Positions 37,001-49,000 of a stretch of 64,000 bases of DNA are shown in pieces. The notes under the pieces were generated by a model, which was given only the letters and a program-made list of their open reading frames with translations, ran no database searches and had not been told where the DNA came from. The stretch comes from Paraspadella gotoi (lineage: Eukaryota > Chaetognatha). Made by a program: the position numbers and the translations under genes. Positions within the stretch are counted from its first letter, which is position 1. Every line of letters starts with the position of its first letter. The DNA lies in NCBI GenBank assembly GCA_051294375.1, contig CM119265.1:12888124-12952123 (forward strand), in the 5' to 3' direction.

Positions 37001-37645
37001 AGTCGGTAATTTTAATTTCGTTTTTCGGCGTCCCTTTAGAAAGACTCTTCTGCCTAGAATCGCCGCCTCCAGAAGGTTTTTGCTTGTTATTGTAAAACAA
37101 TTTGTTGCTAGGATCTCCAACGGGCTTGGAATTTCCTTTGCTATTCTTAGATTCGTTTTTAATTTGAGGCATTACTCCCGGGGGCATTTCCACGTCCGAT
37201 TTTTTTGAGGAAGAGTTTTGTTTAGACTGGGCAGTGGAGGAAATCGGCACAGAATGCTTTGGGGTGACACTACCCTTTAATCCACTAACAGTACTGTTCC
37301 CTTGGTCTTCTTCAAAAGCATCGAGAAAAGCGGCGTCGAAATCCGTTTCCGACTTATCGACTTCCGAGCAAGAAAATCCATCAAAGTCGTCCACGGATGA
37401 GTCATCGCTTAGAGATCCACCGAAAATGCTGTATGCGTATTCAAAGCAAAACGTTAAAAATTTATATAATATTGCTTTTAATAGTATAGTATTTATTATA
37501 CGAACCTGTGAAAACCTTCGATGCTCTTTTTCAATTTTCCGAGGGCCTGTCCGAGGGCTTCAGGCATATCAGGTTTAGTCTGGGGTAAGCGCGCCCGTCC
37601 AGCGCGATGTCCCGGTCGCGCCGGAAAGCGTGGACGCGCAGCCAT
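19030..37645 (-). CDS. KMT2A: KMT2A/B (MLL1/2, trithorax) H3K4 methyltransferase with a zinc-finger/homeodomain insert
   Basis: About 19 exons give about 4,850 residues. ATG 37645 opens [12 protein letters not shown], matching the menin-binding RxRFPARPG of human MLL1. Then come a C4 zinc region (35165-34860), [18 protein letters not shown] fingers at 33985-33845 and 31835-31680, and PHD1-3 (CFLCGS...CEPFHVFC, near 31000-29990). A bromodomain-like region (29880-29530) and an extended PHD (29290-28960) follow. Next are FYRN (28640-28430, [24 protein letters not shown]), eleven zinc fingers and five homeodomain-like units, FYRC (20270-19930), a Win-like CRSEP, and SET (19557-19030) with [25 protein letters not shown] and post-SET CxCG..KCRKFLN. 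The enzyme methylates H3K4 as part of a WDR5/RbBP5/ASH2L complex. Late exon bounds: 34771-30470, 30155-29953, 29881-28837, 28644-23781, 21415-20202, 20098-19898, 19813-19620, 19557-19329, 19232-19030. SET-domain identity is secure. The insert is novel to me. Confidence 0.93.
21761..21878. repeat. 68-bp dispersed repeat with a hairpin extension (MITE-like)
   Basis: Positions 21761-21828 are a copy of the 68-bp repeat also found at 62126-62193 and 62451-62518. Here it continues to 21878, where GAATGGATAATTTTT is the reverse complement of AAAAATTATCCATTC at 21784-21798. The whole can therefore fold as a hairpin of about 95 nt. It lies in the 2.36 kb intron of KMT2. Confidence 0.6.
22510..23182. 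mobile_element. second, decayed Penelope-like flanking-repeat pair in the KMT2 intron
   Basis: Position 22510-22600 read on the minus strand gives CTGATAAAGC, a hairpin AGC.TTGC-AAAA-GCAA.GCT, then AAACATGT, then AAAATCGTTGT. That order matches the hammerhead/outer end of the WASHC4-intron element, with changes in the core. At 23124-23182 the plus strand has AATCGTTGT...CTAATCCCTAAAACAACG, matching the outer end and flank of that element (13263-13316, CTAATACCTCAAAAACAACG). No coding core is recognisable between them. Confidence 0.4.
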
Positions 37646-37796
37646 GTCGACGCGCTTCTGGCAGACGCCAGACGTCGAGAGAGGGTAAAAAAACCAACTC
37701 AATTATTCATAGAACCTGAAATCAATTCGGTTGTAAAACGGCAATGACAAAAAAAAAACATTAACACGCGCGAATCACTAGTTTATGATCAACTAA
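37646..37796. other. 151-bp spacer between DDX54 and KMT2
   Basis: The DDX54 stop and the KMT2 ATG, both on the minus strand, are only 151 bp apart. The KMT2 promoter must overlap the DDX54 3' end, unless KMT2 is transcribed from further upstream. No ORF is seen. Confidence 0.6.
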
Positions 37797-40700
37797 TCAA
37801 CGATTTCTTTTCTTTTTGTTCATCTTTTCTCTGTATAACTGATAACTCTTTTTCGCGTCTTTTTTCAATCTAGTTTTTAGAATATTCTCTTTCGATTTTA
37901 ATCCGTCGCCGAGGTTCGCCTTCGCAGCGTCGTTCTTCGAGTGCCATTTCCGTCTGAATCCCATCGCCGGGTTGACGTTCGGGGGAGCTCGCGATTTCGG
38001 CGAATCGATCTCTCCGTCTTCACCTTCCTCCCTATTGAGAGCCTCCGCTTTGCTAACCTTCTTCCACTTGGCGTATCTGTCAGTCTTGTACGACGCGGTG
38101 ATCCACTGGCCACTTTCGTTTTTGATTTTTTTTCCGGCCTTCACCTGCTTCTCGTTGACGCCGACAAACTTCATCTTCTTCCGATCCCAGCGCTTTCTTT
38201 TCAGAAGATCCCGTTGACGACGCATGGCATCATCGTCGTCGCCAGTGAGGTCCATGGTAACCCCTTTGGCTTCAAACTCGAACGAGTTGGAGCTGGAGAC
38301 CTCAAGACCCCTCTCCGAATGAAAATCCTTGGCGAGGGAAGGCACGTAAAATTGGTCATCCTTAAAACTCTTCGCTTCGTTTTTTCGACTTTTCTTTGCC
38401 TCTATTTTTTTGAAAAAAGCGTCGGTACGATTCTTAGGAGCGATGATGTTGGCGCCGAAAGTATCGGCGATGTCAGCGCCGGAGGCTTCGTCGAAAGAAA
38501 CTTCGGTGCCGTCGACCGTTTCGACATGTGACATATTGACGTTGGCGTTTCCATCGGTTTCTAACTTTCGTCGCTTCTTAACGACAATCTCATCATGGGT
38601 CTGCCGCTTTTGTTTCATAACCGCCACCGCTTCCGTTTGTTTCGATTTATTGATTTCGAAAATTGTAGCTTGGGGACGGAAAGATTTCATATCCGACAGT
38701 AATTGTTGCAAAGGCTGTTTTCAATAGAGGATAAGAAGTAAAATAATCTTTAAGGATATTAAACGGTACTGTAAGAGTTACTTTTCCACACCTCGGCGGC
38801 ATCCCCATCCGATACTAGACATGGATGGGGTGCGATAGTTGAAGAGGCAAGATTCATCAATTTTAGTCGCTTCGAACTTTCCGTCGACGCGACCGGTCGG
38901 GATTTGATGTACATTTTGTAAGCGTTTGTTGTTACCTACGTGCGTCAAGATTAGACGTTAATATGAAAAATAAGCTTAAATTAATTTCATTTCCATTTTC
39001 CATTTTACCTTGACCAGATTGCTGACTTCGGCCGAATCCGTAACAAAACGGTTTAGAGAATCTCCTTCGCGATCCAGGATTGACTGTGGAACGCCACCTA
39101 CGAGGCCGTCTTCGTCGGAGGCAGAATTCGGCTGAGCGAAGGTAAGGGTTCGACCGAGAAAAAGGTGGAGATCCAGCAAGTGAGCGAATTCGTCCGAGGA
39201 AACGAGGGAGTAGGCGGTACCAGTGGCGCCCGCACGTGCCACTCGCCCGACACGATGAACGAAAACTGACAAATTAAACATTGACGTGTAAAATTTAGCG
39301 TTAAATTAAATTAAAATAAATTATTATTAAATTATTTTCGGTAAAAATTTCTTTCAGCTAAAATACAATTTAGCATAATTTTTCACTAACCTTTTGCCTT
39401 TGCGGGGAAATGAAAATTTATGACGTTGTCCAACAAAGGGATGTCAATTCCTCGAGCTGCCACGTCCGTAACTATCATCACCTTTTTGTTATAATAACCA
39501 AATTAAATTAGGATATATTAATATTTTTTCCAATACAATCAAGACCATTACCTTGGCCTTTTTCAATCGGAATTTGGCCACCTCTATCTTCCGGGCTACT
39601 TGATCAAGAGCAGAGTAACAAAACGCAACCTCAAAACCAGCGAGAGTCAAAATCTCCCGAAGGAATTCAACGTGATGCTTCGTGGCGACAAAAACAAGAG
39701 TTTGCGCGTCTGCGGCGACGACTTGACGCAAAAAGTGCAAGAGCAGCGCAACCTTGTCCTCTTGACGTACGTAGAGGAAAGACGTCTGGAGATTTTCGCT
39801 TAACTTCGTCTCGACGTCCAGGCGAATCAAAGTAGGATCCTTAAACGTTGAATAAAATTTTCGGTAGGATAATAAGCCAGGTTTGCACCAAAACTTACCT
39901 TTAGGCCGGCTTTGGCAAAGTCTACCAGCATTTTGGGCAAGGTTGCGGAGAACAGTAGCGTTTGTCTCCTAGAGTCATTTGGAAGGCGATCCAGGATTTG
40001 ACGCATTTGGTCAGCAAAGCCGAGCTCGAATAAGCGGTCTGCCTCGTCGAAGACAATGTACCTGCAATTAATGTCTACTACTACTAATCGCTTTTAAAAA
40101 TTTTAAAACTTAAGGACTGTCAATTCGATTTCATTTCTCGTCTTCCTTGACCAATGAGCTATTCGCAACTAATCAAGTAAAAAATGAGGGAATCCTCGGA
40201 CCTTACTCGACGGAATTGAGGTTAAGATTCATTTCCAAAGTGACATGAAGAAACCTTCCCGGTGTGGCAAGAATCACATCGGGGTTGGTATGAATGGCTG
40301 CGAACTGATCCTCGATCTTCTCTCCCCCGAGAATGACGACGGCTTGAAGACCAACGAAGCGACCCAACTCCTTAGTGAATTTCAAAGTTTGTAAGGCGAG
40401 CTCGCGCGTGGGCGAAAGGATCAGGGCACGGACGCCTGTAGCGATAAGAAAAGGATAATGGAATTTGCGGCTAAATTTTACTTTCGCCGACCGATGTTTT
40501 GGCGTATTTTTATAAACTATTTAAAAATATTTATGTTAACAAAATTTTTTTTAAAAAATTATTACCTAATTACGCTAACCCTCAACCCTCTTAACCCTAA
40601 CCACCCCTAACCCTAAACCACCCTTAACCGTAACCCCCCATAACTCTGGTCGTCTAAAGTAAAATGAACCCGAATTGCTATCAAATCACGAATAAACAGG

Positions 40701-41365
40701 GTGGGAAAACAACCAACCCGCCATGGCACTCCTCGCTCGTAGACGTTGAAACATTGGAACCAAGAAAGCCGCCGTTTTGCCACTACCCGTCCGCGCCATC
40801 GCCACGCAGTCACGTCCTTCCAGCAGCAAAGGAATGCACTTGCGCTAAAATATCAAGGTATATAAATAATAGTAAACCAGGGAAAAAGAGAAAAATAAAT
40901 CTTTTATCCTGTACCTGGATGGGTGTCGGCTGCTTATATCCTTTCTTAGTTATGCCTTTAAAGACATTTGGATTAAGGCCCATAGACAAAAAACCACCAC
41001 TTTTTTTATGTTTTCTATTTTGTTCTCGGACCAATGAATGGTAGTCTTCCACTTCATTATTATCGTCATCGCTAGCGTAAAACAAAAAATCTTGAGGAAA
41101 TTTCAAGCTACCAACTGATACAGTACAAGCTGCTGCTTGTATTGTATCAGTTGGCAGCTTGAAATTTCCCATATAGTTCACAATCAATATTTCATACATA
41201 CCTATTAATTTGGTTGTTAGAACTTCCATCGCCAACTGCAGATTTCACTTCTTCAAAGTTGTTTTCATCCATTTTTGAAAGTTCTTTTCGAAATATACCG
41301 CCCTTCTGTTTCTGAGAGTTTACTTTTTTCCGTACCTCGGCTTTGGAATTTGCTTTTTTCTTCAT
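37797..41365 (-). CDS. DDX54: DEAD-box RNA helicase DDX54 (yeast Dbp10)
   Basis: The start is ATG 41365 ([15 protein letters not shown]) and the stop is at 37797. RecA1 has the Q motif GYKQPTPIQ (near 40930), motif I ARTGSGKT (near 40770), motif Ia [13 protein letters not shown] (near 40260), motif II DEAD (exon near 40040) and SAT. RecA2 has [14 protein letters not shown] (near 39700), [12 protein letters not shown] and motif [12 protein letters not shown] (near 39260). The C-terminal tail has the DDX54/Dbp10 signatures [14 protein letters not shown] (38690) and [13 protein letters not shown] (38190), and ends in a basic KKRNR. DDX54 acts in 60S ribosome biogenesis in the nucleolus and also as a nuclear-receptor coregulator. 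Unusual points are a 74-nt near-perfect hairpin over the first intron's acceptor and a telomere-like tract in an intron. The stop lies 151 bp upstream of KMT2. Confidence 0.93.
40573..40640. repeat. interstitial telomere-like (CCCTAA) tract in a DDX54 intron
   Basis: The tract contains repeated CTAACCCT, TTAACCCTAACC and CCCTAACCCTAAACC units. These are imperfect copies of the metazoan telomere motif TTAGGG read from the C-rich strand. It sits inside the intron between the motif I and motif Ia exons. Confidence 0.8.
41096..41169. other. 74-nt near-perfect hairpin spanning a DDX54 splice acceptor
   Basis: Two 35-nt arms face each other around a 4-nt loop, with only two non-Watson-Crick positions. 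One is a G-U in the sense transcript and the other an A-C. The outer end reads GGAAATTTCAAGCT. The inferred intron runs from 41201 to 41108 (94 nt). The acceptor GGTAG|C joins NQIN to S-LKFPQ in frame, so the 3' arm crosses into the exon by 12 nt. Confidence 0.85.
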
Positions 41366-43013
41366 GGTCTCAATTTTAGAAGTTTAAATACTTCCAAAAA
41401 AAATCAAAAATGAAAGAAAGGATAATCTCACTTTTACCATAAAAAATATTAGTTGTATTCTATTACAAACGTGTATATATATTAGCTTATAGAAGCTATA
41501 TCAAAGTATATTAAACAATTTCTTGGAAGGATATACCAAGACGGGGTAATTTCGTCGAAGACAAGATTTGATTGGGATTCGATGAGTCCAACAAGCGCGC
41601 CACTAATCTGCGCGAGAATCCTCTGCGCAGATCCAGACCTGGCATCGAAGCATGAATCACGAACGAAGAGAACCAACCACGACAAAAGGCACTTGAAACT
41701 GCCAACATTCGAAATTTGAAATAATGCGAAATACAGTATAATAAAATATATTTCAAGGATGTAAATTACATTATTAAATAACGCTAATAAAAAAAAATAG
41801 GAAAACTGTTTAGAACAGTGTACAATAAGCATTCTCACAATAAAAATTTCGAACGAGTCAATTCATTTCTTGATAGTAGCTTTTGAAGAGTTCATTTTTT
41901 CCTACCATATCATATTCAGCTTATGAAAATAATATTGGGTGACCAGCAGTCTTTACACGAAATAAAGGAATGATAACATACTTTACAGTAAAATGATTAA
42001 TCCAATAATAGTTATCAAGAGAACCCGTCAAGTGATCAACTTGCTATTTTGACGGCGGTCTGTTGATATGTACTCACTTCTTTTAAAATCAAATTCTCGT
42101 GATATTCTATTGAGTGGCTCACGCTTTATTTTCAAGGTTTACATTTTACTTTTAATTTCTTTCAAGACAGTTCTTATGAGCTGGATTAATAAATAATTAT
42201 CATTATTTACATTAAAATATGTTATGCGATCAATTTTTAAAGGCGCATGATGACCGAACCTCGCGATGAGGAAAATCAAGCGAAGGCTTCCAACATTTGC
42301 TTTGGACCAAGATATTATTAGGATAAGCAGTTACCATGAAAAATCTAGCTTTATCGATAAGCTAGTTTTAAGCCTCTCGAATTCTTTTTTTATCACACTT
42401 AAAACATAATTATCACCTGAATACCTAAATTTAAAAATGGTAAAATTAACCAAGATGTAGTAAAATACATATCAATAATTTTAATATCCATTGAAAAAAG
42501 GATCAAATACAGCAAACAGTGAATCAATCCGAAAATTAAAATACATTTTCTTATTTACATTGCATAGAATTTTGTACTGACTATATACTACGCCAGACTG
42601 CATATGGCATTTTGGGCATAAAATATCTTTCAATTTCGGGTTCATCGAGTATTCGAAATGACGCCATAAACTAAATGGGTCCAACGAACAATAAGTCATC
42701 TCGGAAGAAATGGAAAGCTGGGTCAAGCTGGGCAGAAGAGATCGATATGGGCGCTTAGCAAACATGATAATGTGTGACGGTCATCATTCAAGAAACTCGG
42801 TGGCATGGAATGAATTTAATTGCATGATTCCAACGATATAACGTTAACTGCCCTTTTTCATTAAACTATAAATAAAAAAATAATGGCACCAGATACTCCC
42901 AAAACAAAATTATCCCCCCAAATTTTCTACATCTGATATCACAGACACTATCATAAACAAATGACGCCTTCGATTACAAAACCAGAGCTTCATAACACAG
43001 TGAAGGCCCTTTG
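41366..43013. other. intergenic region, SIN3 to DDX54
   Basis: About 1.65 kb of AT-rich DNA lie between the SIN3 stop and the DDX54 ATG. Two minus-strand open frames of 118 and 94 codons occur (41838-41482 and 42765-42481), but neither resembles a known protein or has convincing context. They may lie in the SIN3 3' UTR. Confidence 0.5.
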
Positions 43014-46000
43014 CTAAGACGTCTTCCCCGAAACTGCGGATGCAGACGACAAAGAGGAAGCAGGTGTCGACTGCGGAGTCCTCTGGGATATCGCTAAGGT
43101 CGGAGGTGGCAAAAAAGCCACAGAAAAACGGCGGTACGGGTGGTATGGCGTTGCCTCTGAAGATTCAATGGAAGAGACATGAGTTCTGCAGAGTTTCTGA
43201 CCATCTTTGGAGAGTCCAGCGCCCGTGAGCCAGTCTTCAATTTGCTTGGCGGAAGATTTGGTCACGTGCTCTTTAGTCCACTCGTCGTAAAAGCGGAGAA
43301 AGCGATGATAGAGACGAAGCGAGACTCGTTTGTGCGACTAAGAAAGTTAAACAAGAGATGTTTATGTTTATGTACTTTTTTAAAACGTAAAATTTCGACA
43401 AACAAAACACTTACCCTCTTGGCCTTTAGCAGACTGGAATGCTTGTAAAGGTAGCTTTCACTGTTGACTACATAGAGCATCTTGAAGTTTCCAAGACTAA
43501 ATTTGCACTCGATATCATCGGTGACGGTCAGGTCCGAGAGATTTATTCGCGAGGCGGACGACGTTGCTGTCGCCGGAGCAGTCGAAGACGTCATCAGCGG
43601 CGCGGACGAGGAAACTGTCCTTGGTTCTTCCTTCTTTCTTTGATCCACTCGATCACTAACGCCGCTCCGAGTTCCTCCACCCGATCGTCTCTTTATTCTC
43701 GACCTCCACCGGCGGATATTCCGCGATAGGAAGACCGGCTTCCTTTTGAGATGATCCCGAAGCTCAACACCGACGTCGTCGTCGATGCCTCCGGCCCCGA
43801 TTAGAGAGAGAAGCGCCGCCTCGGATGAAGCGAGGGGCCCCATTTGGCACTCGTCAGTGGCAGAAGACGGATTAGTAGTTCCTTTTTCTTCTTTTGGTTT
43901 AGCGTCGCCAATGTAGTTGTCAACGTAGTTGCTCCACTTTTCCGCCTCGGCGACTTCTTCTTGACCCGAGTTCGTTTCGCTTTCTGTCACGAGCATTTCG
44001 ATTGAGATGTTCATAGATTTGTTGTGCTGAAAAGATAGGAAAATGGAATTTAGGAAACTTCAATTGTCATCTTAAAAATGAGTTAGATAGAATGGATCAC
44101 TTACTGTTATGACTTTGTAGCAGTTTTCTTCGGCTAAGGCTTGCTCGACCTTTTTCTGGTAGGCAGCTTCGTGACTTAAATTGCCGATTGCGGAAGCAGC
44201 GGAAGCGCGATGAAGAACGCGAGACTCTTTAAACGCCTCAGTCACCATTACACAAGGGTCGTCTTGAACCAGATGTTGCAACTAGAAAATATGTATGTAG
44301 ATATTAGATAAATATGTCATCGAAGGTATTAATTTGAAAGTAAATTAAAAAGCACGTACAACAAAAAATTGTAATATACAGGGTAGTGATTCAAAACTTA
44401 GAAAATTAAAATGTTACTGCAGCTGAAATCTTTTTTTTTCAGCTGTGTACAATGCCTTTTGTTACATCCATGCATAATAACCCCAGGACTATTGGCTCTT
44501 TATACCTGAGAACAATATATAGTAGACTGCAGCAATGGATTTTTGCAAAAGTATTTTTCTTTCATCTGATGCTGCAGTAGATTACATTAAGCGATTTACT
44601 TGATATTTTACACAGAGATTCCCAACTACATCAGTTATTGATTTCATAAGCGCACAGAATGGCACTTAACCAGAGTGGCTGATACAGTGTGAACTTAAGA
44701 AATAAAATAAATTTTTACAGCATATTAAAATTGCTTTTATTAATTAAGGTTAAAATAGGTCCTATTAAACTGGGGAAGTTAAATGGCCATAGGATAATAA
44801 AGATAAGATGTTCCAGTAAATATTTCTAAATAGAGTTATTTTCTTTCTTTAGAATTTTCCTTTTAGCATAGAATTAATCTACGAGCGTGCATGTCAGGAA
44901 CAAACTCTTGTGGAATCTCGATTGGAACTTTGTGGAAATCCGTATAAACATTTGTGGATTTAATTAATTCATTGATTGTCTTATTTAATTAAAGATTCAT
45001 TGATTATTCATTCTTACGTCATTGATAATTATTTAATTGATTCATTACTATTTTTCCCCTCAGCTATCATGAGTTAATGATTAATATTTTATAGCAGAGG
45101 TGTTGGGTACTTAGTGTTTTCTTAGTGATCCCTTTGTGCTCACTAAGCTGTGGTTACTGATCCATTGTGTCCTTTCTTGATATACAATATTACAGTGTAG
45201 TGACTCTGGGCTAGTGAAACTGTTGACGCCCTGCTGCCCGCGTCTAGTGGCATACGAGCAACGCTGAGACTCTTTAAGCTGCCCCTTTGGTCTGCAGCCA
45301 CCCGTTGACATTGTTGGTTTGGGGTATGCTACAATTGTTACCTGCAGCATCCTTATAAATGGCCCTAATCAACTCGGGCTTGAGTTATTATGAATAGTAG
45401 TTATTCCTATTCTGAATAGCCTTCTTAATAATATAACATACTGCTAGTCGTGGTTTTAAGCTCAAAACCGGCGAAAAGCAAATTCGACAAATGTTGCATT
45501 CTTTTTAGTAGCGCAGCGTATTGTAACTGTAAGAGCATGAAAAAAATAAAACCTATATCAGAAAGAGAAAACGTCGGTGATTATTTTAGTATATTATAAA
45601 AAGACAATAACTTTTTGCCTATAAAATATGATGGTAAATACTATTCTAAGTTTTGATTCACTACCCTGTAGGTCCTAAAAATTGAAGACTTGGCATTTTT
45701 TAGGTCTCTATGAGCGAAATAATTTATATTATTGATTGAAATTTAATACATTAACTTAGTTTTTTAATATAACGGTGTTGGACATAAACTCTCGTCGTAA
45801 TCCATCGATCTTATTTATCTTGAGAATTTATTTATTTATTTATTTATTTTGAGAAATTTATTTATTTTGAAAAAACTGCAACCTCTTCACAACCATTGAA
45901 CCGTAATTCAAGTGAACAAAAGTACTCACTTGCCGGACGCAATTGGCGACAACCTTGTCAAGGGTGAAGGCAACGTAGGCATGGATGCCAAACATTTCCC

Positions 46001-49000
46001 TCAGCATGTCTTCAAAGGCAGACGATTCCATGTTTCCGTCTAGGAGATTCTTAACCATATCCAAAAATCCAACGTAGTACTCGTCAGGTTGAAATTCGAC
46101 TGTTGTAGGAATGAAGAGCAGTCAAAATAAGAATTTAAAAGCCAAATAAAATTCAAAGTTACTAACGAGGAGTTTTCAAGCGGAGGGCGATGGCGGCGGA
46201 CTCCTTGCGCTCGGACTTGTCGAAACCCTCTGTTTGCACGATCCTTTGGGCACGGAGGAAAATCTTATGGAGTCGCTCGCAGAGAATGTGATGTAGTCGG
46301 AAAAACAGGTACCAGTTGTTATTACAGAAGAAGAGGTTGGAGGCATCATCGGGCTGGTAAAAGAGTTGGGGAGGTAAATGTGTAAATGAAATAAGTTTGA
46401 TCGAAGACCGCTCATATGGTAGAAACCAGCTTACCTCCTCGATCTTCTCCTGTTTGACAACGAAATCTGCCCTGGACTCCCTCGTTCTCTTCGTCTCTTT
46501 GAAGTTCTTTCCATCCTCCCGTTTGGTCTCTTTCCCGTCGCTCTTATCTTTGGCGTTTCTAAAACCAGGCCCGCTACCATTGTGTCCAACCTCGTTCCCG
46601 TTTTTGCCAGTTTTTTCTTTTTCGTCAGCGGCGTCTTTTCTGCTACCGCTTCTCTTATTTTTATCGTCAGCGGCGCCACTGTCGCCCTCTTTGTCTATGG
46701 CGTCGTCCCCGGGCTCCGCTTCGTCGTCGCTGAGTTCGCCGCGAGGGGCAAATAAGAGATCGGGAACAAACTGACGGAGAAGAAACTTGATCTTTTGCTT
46801 GTCTTCTTTGTTGATGCCTGAGGTTTCAAAAGAAAAGAAAATTTTCTACCCTATCCTCATTGTTGAGAAAAATAAAAAATCTGAAATTACATCTTACCAG
46901 TCTGTCGCTTGACATGATGTACCAAGAGACCAGCAGCATCAGCAAAGATGTCTCTATTGTAAAACTGGAGGTTTAGATGGGGGCCAGAGGTAGGCACCGG
47001 ACCGGCGGATAAACTTTGCCCAACGTTTTTAGATTTGGCTGGATTGACAGCGGCGCCGTTCGAAGAGGGACCGCCACCGGTCTCCGATGCCTCTAAAGCT
47101 TCGTGGCGCTCGTCAAAAAGCGCCTCTATTTCGTTTAGCAAGCTTTTGGATCGCATATTGCGAGTGTCGCTTTGCTTGAACGAAATTCCTGTCGTAAGAC
47201 ATGGTAGAAAAAAAAAATCATGATCGAATTATTCAAGGGCAAAAGGGTATGAATCACGGCTCACCCTGATGGTCCAAGGACTTGAGGTAATACTTTTCGT
47301 TCTCCTCTCGCCATCTTTTATTGAATCCCTTCTGCGCCTCTCGCCATTCCTCCTCTTTGGCCTTCAGTCGGCGGAGAACTAAGGGTACGGCGACGGCGGG
47401 GTTCTTTTTGAGACCCTCGACAATATCTGCCGCTTTGTCGCCATAAATGCGTTGAATCGCTTTGCGATGAGTCACCTCGCTTGTTCCACCTTTTTGAAAG
47501 CATAGATAATTGATACCTGTATAATATACAGGGTATAACCCACTTACACTATAGAAAATACCCACCGAGCGAACTGTCGAGCCTGAACTTAGCGGCGTCT
47601 TCCTGAGACATCCTTGACAACTTGCGCTGGACGGCCTCGAGGGCTTTGATGGCGGAGAGGTTTGTCTCCAAGACTACGTCAAGCTCAAACCTCTCGTCCT
47701 CGCACTTGTAAATGTGTTCCTCGTACTGCGTCTTTCTCGAAGTGACGAACGTCGAATCTTCGGACCAGGAGGGAAACGAGACCCAAGTGTCGTTCAAAAC
47801 CTAATAGTAAATAAACAAATAATAAACATTAACTCTCGTTGTAGTTCGTCGCTCTTAATTTCCTTTTGTAAACGTGTTTAAAAATATAAAAAGCGTTATT
47901 GATACTCTCAGAAGGGTGAGCAAGAGACGACAAACCCGCTCACCAATAGAACCAATTGGTAATTAGAGAACTGAAGACGGGCAAAAAGATTTAGACAAAA
48001 TTGGGGCGTTCGTCCAAATATTTTAAAGTTTAAAGTTTTTTTAAATCACATACACGCACTGAAACTACTAATTATACTATTAACTTCCACTAATTATAAA
48101 GTAATCGTTAATTATTTTAAAAATTATTTTGCTGCTTTCTTCATATAATCAGAGTGCACGATGAAAATTTTTAATTGTAAAATAATTACCTCCTTGCAGA
48201 GAGACGTTCTGCCAGAGCACTTTGGCTGATGTGCCAACTTCGGTAATGCTCGGTATGAAGCGCCACAGCGCTTACACGATGAAAAATCTGCATTAATAAG
48301 GAAAATAAAGAATATTGGTAAAACAATCACAACATATTAGACAAGAGTTAGTATAAAAGGGTTATCGTTATAATATCATGGAGATGAGCACTCAGTTACC
48401 AATACAATTAATGCCGTGTTCATGTCGCGTTTGAAGAGGAAACTAACCGATCTCAGAGGTGTGTTCGACGCCTGATTTTTCAGCCTGAATACGGGCGACA
48501 TTCCCGGGTACGACATCAACAATTTGTCCCGACTCCTTGTATCCAAGAAAATCTTTGAACCACTTGAAAAGCTCAGCAAATTTTCCGAGGAAGGGTGCAA
48601 CCAGTTGGATAAGTTCCGCACGGGACACGATCTCTTGGTTAAATAGCAGTAGGCAGCGCAGAAAATTTTCGTAAACTTCTTGGTTTTTCAGCGCTTTTCG
48701 GACCTAAGGAGATAGTAATGCAGCTGTACTTACTAAAATTAAAGGATGGTCATTATACGACTGATAATGAGGTAAGTTCACTAATTTTTTGAGAGCATTA
48801 TTTAAAGAATTTTCTTACTTTGTCAAAAAAGGCGAATTCGTTGAGCGATCCGTGCTTTCCTGCTTCGATCAAAGACACGTTTTTTATCGTCCCCGATTTG
48901 GCCTTTTTAGGCGCCGGACCAGCCGCAGGCGCGTTAATGGGTCGGCGCATTTGGTTAGTAGACCCTTGTTTTTTGGTGGACCCAGTAGCGGCGGAACCGG

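Noticed and set aside
41482-41838. 118-codon hydrophobic minus-strand frame between SIN3 and DDX54
   Set aside because: Composition is that of translated AT-rich DNA. There are no signal, motif or splice cues, and a second shifted frame of similar quality overlaps it.
42481-42765. 94-codon frame with a CPKC motif
   Set aside because: A single CxxC pair without partner ligands, no recognisable family, and a position consistent with the SIN3 3' UTR.
46397-46774. 125-codon plus-strand Ser/Pro/Leu frame
   Set aside because: It is a shadow of the Lys/Glu-rich SIN3 exon on the minus strand.
47505-47540. CCTGTATA/TATACAGG palindrome in a SIN3 intron, similar to the mariner-like TIR
   Set aside because: Only about 17 bp of short AT-rich palindrome. 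The match to the 44377 TIR is too brief to call an insertion scar.
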